Position numbers and translations under genes: made by a program. 11,015 nt of DNA from Sediminibacterium sp. (GTDB lineage: Bacteria > Bacteroidota > Bacteroidia > Chitinophagales > Chitinophagaceae). The stretch spans positions 1 to 11,015 of the forward strand of contig JAGNTI010000037.1 of the NCBI GenBank assembly GCA_017987615.1, given 5' to 3'. The notes beneath the pieces are model-generated. The model was not told the origin of the DNA. It did no database searches and saw nothing but the letters and a program-made list of their open reading frames with translations. Within the stretch, counting starts at the first letter, position 1. Every line of letters begins with the position of its first letter. This document shows, piece after piece, positions 5,920 through 11,015 of this stretch.

Positions 5920-8900
5920 ATGCTTTTTACCAGAATTAATAATTTGATTGGTTGGGTTGTGTTTTTGATTGCTGCCACCGTGTACATTTTAACGGCAGAA
6001 GCAGGGGGTAGTTTATGGGATTGTGGCGAGTTTGTTAGTAGTTGTTTTAAGGTGCAAATTCCGCATCCGCCGGGAGCGCCTTTATTTGTGATTATTGGTC
6101 GTGTATTTATTGTACTCTTTGGAGACAATCCATTAACAGCAGCAAAGGCTGTTAATATCATGAGCGCACTAGCTAGTGCTTTTACTATTTTATTTTTATT
6201 TTGGACTATTACCCATTTTGCACGCAAAATTATGGGTCTCAAAACTTCTGAAACGCTAACAACAAGTCAAATGATTAGTGTGATGGGAGCGGGTGTTGTA
6301 GGTGCACTTGCCTATACATTTAGTGATTCATTTTGGTATAGCGCTGTTGAAGGTGAAGTATATGCATTGTCTTCTTTTTTTACTGCGATTGTTTTTTGGG
6401 CTATTTTAAAATGGGAAAATCATGCTGATGAAGCGGATGCAGATAAGTGGATTGTGTTTATATTTTTTATGATGGGCCTTTCTATTGGTGTTCACTTATT
6501 AAACCTATTAACAATTCCTGCCATTGTAATGGTCTATTATTTCCGCAAACAAGATAGCTTCAACTATGCCGTTATTCGCAAATGGTTTGTGCGAATTATT
6601 GGGGTAGGTGGCGTACTTGCATTTATTGGTGGACTTGTTGTAGCAAATGCCGAAGTTAATCCTGAGCGTGGTGTTGAAATGGATAGCACACTTGGTGGGC
6701 TCATGTTGCTTGGTACTATTGCTGGCATTGGTTTACTCTATTACCTCGAATCTTTAACTAAAGGCAATAAAAAAACATACGCAGGTATTTATATATTTTT
6801 TGTAATTGCTTGTGCTATTACAGGTATTGTTCAGGTGGGTGTTATTCAATACACCGTAAAATTTGCTGGTGCTTTTGACCGCATTTTTGTCAATAATTTT
6901 GGGTTACCATTTTTTACGGGCTTTGCCACATTCTTTATTTTAATTGCTGGCCTTATCTGGTACGGATTAAAAGTGGCTGCAGCGAAAGGATGGTCAATGC
7001 TTAGACTTGGGATTTGGTGTTTAACCTTTATGTTAATTGGTTATAGTAGTTATGTAACTACCATGATTCGAAGCAGTGCAAATCCATCTGTTGATATGTA
7101 CAATGTTGATAATCCTATTAGCCTCGTTGGTTATTTAGGTCGTGAACAGTATGGTGATTTCCCTTTATTATATGGTCAGAAATTTAATGCAAGACCTATT
7201 GATGTGAAAAACACAGGTATGCGTTATCAAAAATCTACAGACAAATACATAGAGCTAGGTGAAGACCGTAAATATGTTTTTGCTGCGGACGATAAAATGG
7301 TTTTCCCACGTGTTTGGGATTTAAGCAATGATCAAAATCACGCAGATTACTATGCTTATTTCTTAGGCATCAATAGACTTCAAGATGGCACTTATGAGCG
7401 CTCTCCCAATCAAGTCGATAATATTAAATACTTTTTTGGGTATCAATTAAACTGGATGTATTTCAGGTATTTCATGTGGAACTTTGCAGGTAAGCAAAAC
7501 GACAACCAAGGTTTGTTTGCAGGTAATGTAAGAGATGGTAACTGGATTACAGGGATTACGCCAATCGATAACATGATATATGGCGACCAGTCTGCAATGC
7601 CGGATAGTTTAAAAAATAATAAGGCGCACAATACACTTTTTGCACTTCCTTTTATTTTAGGACTACTTGGTATGTACTTTCATTACAAGCAAAAGAAATC
7701 AGATTTTGGCATTAACTTTTTAATGTTCTTCTTTACAGGTTTTGCGATTGTGCTTTATTTAAATCAGGCAGGGTATCAGCCTCGTGAGCGTGACTACGCT
7801 TATGTTGGAAGTTTTTACGCCTTTGCTGTTTGGATTGGTTTAGGTGTTTTAATGGTTAAAGAATTATTAAGCAAATCAATCAATCAAACTACCGCCGCTG
7901 GTTTAGCAACACTTGTTTGCATATTAGCAGTACCTGCTTTAATGGCTAGTCAGGAGTGGGATGATCATGATAGAAGCAACAAGGTAATTGCAAGAGATTT
8001 AGCTAAAGATTATTTAGAAAGTTGTGCGCCTAACGCTATTTTATTTACGTTTGGCGACAACGATACCTATCCACTTTGGTATGCGCAAGAAGTAGAAGGT
8101 ATTAGAAAAGATATTCGTGTTATTAACTATAGTTTACTTGGGATCGATTGGTATATCAATCAGCTCCGTTATAAAGTAAATGAAAGCCCAGCTATTGATG
8201 TTATCTGGTCAGCAGATCAAATTGAAGGTAGTAAGCGAGATTATATCGAGTACAGACCAGATGCATCTATGCCAGATGATAAGTTTTATAACTTATATGA
8301 CGTTATGAAAAATTACGTGGGCAAAGACAATCCAGACAATGATTACAGCTTCCCTGTAAAAAATGTAACTGTTCCTGTTGATGTAGCTGCTGCAATTAAA
8401 AACGGCACTGTTAATGCAACAGATAGTGCGGTTTCTTCCCTAGATTTTTCTTTACCTCGTAATGCCCTCATGAAAAATGAATTAGCGGTATTAAATATCA
8501 TTGCTGCTAATAATTGGAAGCGTCCTATTTACTTTACCAATGCTGGTGCAGAACTAGGTTTTGATCAGTACTTACGTAGAGATGGACTAAGCTACCGTTT
8601 GGCACCTGTTAAAAACAGTAAGGTAAACACAGATTGGATGCTTGATAAGCTAACCAACAAATTTGCATTTGGTAATGCAGATAAAGCAGGTGTTTATTTT
8701 GATGAAGAAAATAGAAGACACTTAGGTGGTATAAGATCTGCGTATGCAGAATTGGCGATTGATTTGTCTTCAAAAAATAGAAAAGAAGAGGCTAAGGCGG
8801 TACTTAATAAAGTAGACAAAATGATGCATGAAAGCAATTTTGGATACGGGTTAACGAGCAGAGGTAATTTACACAATCGTAATTCTCTCTTATTTTTAGA

Positions 8901-9138
8901 AGCTTGTTATTTAGCAGGAGACCAGGCGCTCATTCAAAAAGTAAGTGCGGCTGTTAAAAAAGATTTGCAGCAACAAGTAAATTACTACAATACACTTTCT
9001 GGATTAAAAGCCGATAATATGGCACAGGAAAAGCAAACAGCAGAAACATACTTACAAGCACTGGGTCAAATGCAATCGATGTACAACCCATCTGTTGAGA
9101 TTCCTGGAAAAGTAATGACTAAGGAGGCTAGTAAATAA
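5920..9138 (+). CDS. DUF2723 multi-pass membrane protein, GT-C-type glycosyltransferase candidate
   Basis: From ATG 5920 the protein has 1072 residues. It begins INNLIGWVVFLIAATVYILT, a first membrane helix. The hallmark WDCGEF motif (33-38, Asp34 and Glu37) and HPPGAPLF (49-56) follow, in the position of the first periplasmic loop of GT-C enzymes, where acidic residues are catalytic. About 10 membrane helices run to about residue 385. A large hydrophilic insert (about 390-560, containing LGREQYGDFPLLYG) is followed by about four more helices with the conserved QPRERDYAYVG loop. The soluble C-terminal third carries FGDNDTYPLWYAQ (711-723) and ends in a helical region. The family is common in Bacteroidota and is grouped by sequence with lipid-linked-sugar glycosyltransferases (GT117 in some resources). 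Glycosylation of exported proteins is plausible but inferred. An ATG at 5890 would add 10 residues, but it sits inside a promoter element and the family usually starts near RINN. Confidence 0.88.
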   Translation: MLFTRINNLIGWVVFLIAATVYILTAEAGGSLWDCGEFVSSCFKVQIPHPPGAPLFVIIGRVFIVLFGDNPLTAAKAVNIMSALASAFTILFLFWTITHFARKIMGLKTSETLTTSQMISVMGAGVVGALAYTFSDSFWYSAVEGEVYALSSFFTAIVFWAILKWENHADEADADKWIVFIFFMMGLSIGVHLLNLLTIPAIVMVYYFRKQDSFNYAVIRKWFVRIIGVGGVLAFIGGLVVANAEVNPERGVEMDSTLGGLMLLGTIAGIGLLYYLESLTKGNKKTYAGIYIFFVIACAITGIVQVGVIQYTVKFAGAFDRIFVNNFGLPFFTGFATFFILIAGLIWYGLKVAAAKGWSMLRLGIWCLTFMLIGYSSYVTTMIRSSANPSVDMYNVDNPISLVGYLGREQYGDFPLLYGQKFNARPIDVKNTGMRYQKSTDKYIELGEDRKYVFAADDKMVFPRVWDLSNDQNHADYYAYFLGINRLQDGTYERSPNQVDNIKYFFGYQLNWMYFRYFMWNFAGKQNDNQGLFAGNVRDGNWITGITPIDNMIYGDQSAMPDSLKNNKAHNTLFALPFILGLLGMYFHYKQKKSDFGINFLMFFFTGFAIVLYLNQAGYQPRERDYAYVGSFYAFAVWIGLGVLMVKELLSKSINQTTAAGLATLVCILAVPALMASQEWDDHDRSNKVIARDLAKDYLESCAPNAILFTFGDNDTYPLWYAQEVEGIRKDIRVINYSLLGIDWYINQLRYKVNESPAIDVIWSADQIEGSKRDYIEYRPDASMPDDKFYNLYDVMKNYVGKDNPDNDYSFPVKNVTVPVDVAAAIKNGTVNATDSAVSSLDFSLPRNALMKNELAVLNIIAANNWKRPIYFTNAGAELGFDQYLRRDGLSYRLAPVKNSKVNTDWMLDKLTNKFAFGNADKAGVYFDEENRRHLGGIRSAYAELAIDLSSKNRKEEAKAVLNKVDKMMHESNFGYGLTSRGNLHNRNSLLFLEACYLAGDQALIQKVSAAVKKDLQQQVNYYNTLSGLKADNMAQEKQTAETYLQALGQMQSMYNPSVEIPGKVMTKEASK

Positions 9139-9140
9139 GA

Positions 9141-10268
9141 TTAAATCATTTCCTTTAAATGGGCAACCACAACATCAATTTCATTTTTGGTGTTGTGTTT
9201 GCTAAAGGAAAATCTTACCGTTGTAATGTCCGGATTATTATTGATAGCTCTAATAACATGAGAGCCGGCATTTGCGCCACTGCTGCAAGCACTTCCGCCA
9301 CTCGCGCAAATGTGATGAATATCTAAATTAAAAAGTAGCATTTCACTTTTGCTGGAGGCCGGAAAATTAACGCTTAAAACGGTATACAACGATTTTCCAA
9401 GTGGATCTCCATTAAAGGTAACTCCAGTAATATCTTGCTGAAGCTTGTCCATCATATACTGCTTAAGTTCACCAATATAAGCACTGTCTTTTTCAAATTG
9501 TTCTGTGGCAATTTCTAGCGCTTTTGCAAAGCCAACAATACCGTATAAATTTTCTGTACCTGCGCGCATATTACGCTCCTGTGCGCCTCCATGTACAAAC
9601 GGCTTTATTTTAATGGATTCGTGGATATATAAAATACCCGCACCTTTTGGCCCATGAAATTTATGTCCCGCACCTGTAATAAAATGGACAGGTGTATTTT
9701 TTAAATCAAAAGGAAAGTGACCTACCGTTTGAACCGTGTCACTGTGAAAAATGGCATTGTATTGATTGCACAAGTTGCCTATTTCATGTAAATCAATCAT
9801 GTTGCCAATTTCATTGTTGGCGTGCATGAGTGTTACCAAACATTTATCGGCACTATTTTGTAACAGCGTTTCTAAATCAGAAATATCTATATGTCCATTT
9901 GGTAAAAGCTTGACATAACTTAGTTTGGCAGCTCCAATTTTATTCAAATGTTCAACCGTATGACTGGTTGCATGGTGTTCTATAGGGGAAGATATAATAT
10001 GCTTACAACCTAAATCATTAACAGCCGCATGAATTGCGGTATTACTGCTTTCGGTACCACCACTGGTGAAAAATATTTCAGAAGGTCGGGTGTTTAGTAA
10101 TGCAGCTACTTTTTTTCTAGCATTTTCAATGGCTAGGCGTGTCTCGCGGCCATAGCTATAAATAGAAGAAGGATTCCCAAAATGGGTTGTCATATACGGC
10201 ATCATGGCCTCAAGCACCGCTGGGTCTAATGGGGTAGTGGCCGCATTGTCTAGATAAATCCTTTCCAT
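9141..10268 (-). CDS. Cysteine desulfurase (NifS/IscS family)
   Basis: This 375-residue, fold-type I PLP enzyme converts cysteine to alanine and passes the sulfur on as a persulfide, for Fe-S cluster assembly and thiolated tRNA or cofactors. It starts MERIYLDNAATTPLDP, the usual N terminus. SGGTESSN (69-76) binds the cofactor phosphate. His98 and His99 lie in the EHHA stretch, and HSDTVQ (175-180) holds the pyridine-binding Asp177. The PLP lysine is Lys203 in GAGHKFHGPKG. The catalytic cysteine is Cys328 in ASGGSACSSGA, whose SGGSAC form is usual for Bacteroidota members. All active-site residues are present. No scaffold gene (IscU or SufU) is nearby, so IscS versus NifS naming is open. It follows the mutase gene by 25 bases and may be co-transcribed. 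Its stop is 2 bases from that of the convergent DUF2723 gene. Confidence 0.95.
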   Translation of the reverse strand: MERIYLDNAATTPLDPAVLEAMMPYMTTHFGNPSSIYSYGRETRLAIENARKKVAALLNTRPSEIFFTSGGTESSNTAIHAAVNDLGCKHIISSPIEHHATSHTVEHLNKIGAAKLSYVKLLPNGHIDISDLETLLQNSADKCLVTLMHANNEIGNMIDLHEIGNLCNQYNAIFHSDTVQTVGHFPFDLKNTPVHFITGAGHKFHGPKGAGILYIHESIKIKPFVHGGAQERNMRAGTENLYGIVGFAKALEIATEQFEKDSAYIGELKQYMMDKLQQDITGVTFNGDPLGKSLYTVLSVNFPASSKSEMLLFNLDIHHICASGGSACSSGANAGSHVIRAINNNPDITTVRFSFSKHNTKNEIDVVVAHLKEMI

Positions 10269-10273
10269 GCTTT

Positions 10274-10281
10274 CAAATATA
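10274..10281 (-). promoter_or_regulatory. Possible -7 element before the cysteine desulfurase gene
   Basis: The minus strand reads TATATTTG, an exact TAnnTTTG match, inside the 25-base gap after the mutase stop. It ends 5 bases before the ATG. No TTG is seen at the -33 distance. It could give an internal, leaderless transcript separate from mutase transcription, or be chance in an AT-rich gap. Confidence 0.35.
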
Positions 10282-10293
10282 AGAATTTGTTAT

Positions 10294-11015
10294 TTATTGA
10301 GTTGAAATACCCGCCTCTTGGATGTCTTTCATTAGTTTTTGGGCAATATTGTCGGCCACATTTTGAGAATTGCTTTCGGCGTAAATTCTAATAATTGGCT
10401 CGGTATTGCTTGATCTTAAATGCACCCAATCATTTTCAAAATCAATTTTTAAACCATCTTCAGTATTGATAGAGTGGTTTTTATATTTTTCCTTGAGGTT
10501 GTTAAATATTTTTTCTAAATCAAAACCTGGGGTAAGTTCTATTTTATTCTTACTCATAAAATAGTCGGGGTAGGTATTTCTGAGTTGTTGTACTGTCTTT
10601 TTCTCCTTTGCTACATGTGACAAAAATAAGGCGATACCAATTAAAGCATCACGGCCATAATGTAATTCAGGAACAATAATGCCACCATTACCTTCGCCCC
10701 CAATAACAGCATCCGTAGCTTTCATTTTAGCAACCACATTTACTTCACCAACCGCACTTGGTGTGTATGTGCCACCATGCTTTTGGGTGATATCTCTTAA
10801 GGCTCTTGTAGAGGACATGTTACTTACGGTATTGCCTTTTTTATTTTGCAATACATAATCAGCAACAGCTACAAGCGTGTATTCTTCACCAAACAATGTT
10901 CCATCTTCACAAACAAAGCAAAGCCTGTCTACATCAGGATCTACAGCGATACCCATGCTTGCATTTTGCTTTAGCACTTCACTACATAAAGCCCTCAAAT
11001 TTTCTGGCAGTGGCT
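10294..11015 (-). CDS. glmM: Phosphoglucosamine/phosphohexose mutase, C-terminal part (5' end outside the window)
   Basis: About 240 codons are visible and the frame is open to the right edge, so the true start lies beyond the window; the TTG at 10998 is internal. The family is the alpha-D-phosphohexomutases, which move phosphate between C1 and C6 of hexoses. The visible part begins PLPENLRALCSEV. The metal-binding loop is DPDVDR (10941-10924), in place of the DGDGDR of many relatives. The sugar-binding loop is GGEGNGGII, and the phosphate-binding loop near the C terminus is RSSNTEP (10416-10396). These variants are common in Bacteroidota enzymes annotated as GlmM, which make glucosamine-1-phosphate for UDP-GlcNAc. 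A phosphomannomutase role cannot be excluded from sequence alone. The catalytic phosphoserine loop is not in the window. The desulfurase gene follows 25 bases downstream on the same strand. Confidence 0.88.
   Translation of the reverse strand, partial: PLPENLRALCSEVLKQNASMGIAVDPDVDRLCFVCEDGTLFGEEYTLVAVADYVLQNKKGNTVSNMSSTRALRDITQKHGGTYTPSAVGEVNVVAKMKATDAVIGGEGNGGIIVPELHYGRDALIGIALFLSHVAKEKKTVQQLRNTYPDYFMSKNKIELTPGFDLEKIFNNLKEKYKNHSINTEDGLKIDFENDWVHLRSSNTEPIIRIYAESNSQNVADNIAQKLMKDIQEAGISTQ

Noticed and set aside
5880-6242. Minus-strand open frame of 120 codons opposite the start of the DUF2723 gene
   Set aside because: It lies antisense to strongly conserved family motifs (WDCGEF, HPPGAP), has no recognisable domain and no promoter of its own. 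It is a shadow of the real gene.
10996-10998. TTG as the start of the mutase
   Set aside because: The frame continues upstream to the window edge, and the residues before it (PLPEN) fit the family, so the codon is an internal leucine.
1-11015. CRISPR array, insertion sequence, prophage or defence island
   Set aside because: No regularly spaced repeats, transposase, integrase, terminal inverted repeats or defence-protein motifs were seen on either strand; all genes are typical core Bacteroidota genes.

Overview
The window comes from the chromosome of a Bacteroidota bacterium, most likely from the Chitinophagia/Sphingobacteriia side, though the rank below phylum is a guess. The case rests on AT-rich DNA, a TonB-dependent receptor with an N-terminal carboxypeptidase-regulatory-like domain, an UpxY-type NusG paralogue, a DUF2723 giant membrane protein, start codons without Shine-Dalgarno sequences, and repeated TAnnTTTG promoter elements just upstream of genes. 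Coding density is high, no gene-free stretch exceeds 300 bases, and I see no mobile element, CRISPR array, prophage or integration scar.

Layout. Bases 1-755 (minus) hold the first 251 codons of an outer-membrane receptor that runs off the left edge. A 156-bp gap (756-911) carries its probable promoter and several short direct repeats that may be an operator. Bases 912-1517 (minus) encode a short DUF445 membrane protein. Directly upstream of it lie a strong hairpin and tRNA-His(GTG), both on the minus strand, with a good promoter. Going right on the plus strand come a Prc/Tsp-type C-terminal processing protease (1807-3960) and an orphan UpxY/NusG-like antiterminator (4000-4503). These meet the convergent tRNA methylthiotransferase mtaB (4512-5786, minus) across 8 bp. 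Divergent from mtaB is a 1072-residue DUF2723 protein (5920-9138, plus). It ends 2 bp from the convergent cysteine desulfurase (9141-10268, minus), which sits 25 bp downstream of a phosphoglucosamine/phosphohexose mutase (10294 to the right edge, minus).

How the genes relate. Most are conserved housekeeping or envelope genes: periplasmic proteolysis (Prc), envelope glycosylation (DUF2723, inferred), outer-membrane uptake (receptor), amino-sugar supply (mutase), sulfur mobilisation (desulfurase) and tRNA modification (MtaB). The desulfurase could feed Fe-S cluster assembly, and MtaB is an Fe-S enzyme, but that is a general metabolic link and not a local operon. I did not find a convincing undescribed multi-gene system. 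The points most worth a second look are regulatory: TAnnTTTG elements before six transcription units, three of them so close to the ATG that leaderless mRNAs are plausible; a DUF445 gene reachable only through a tRNA terminator-like hairpin; helically phased repeats before the receptor gene; and an UpxY homologue with no polysaccharide operon beside it.
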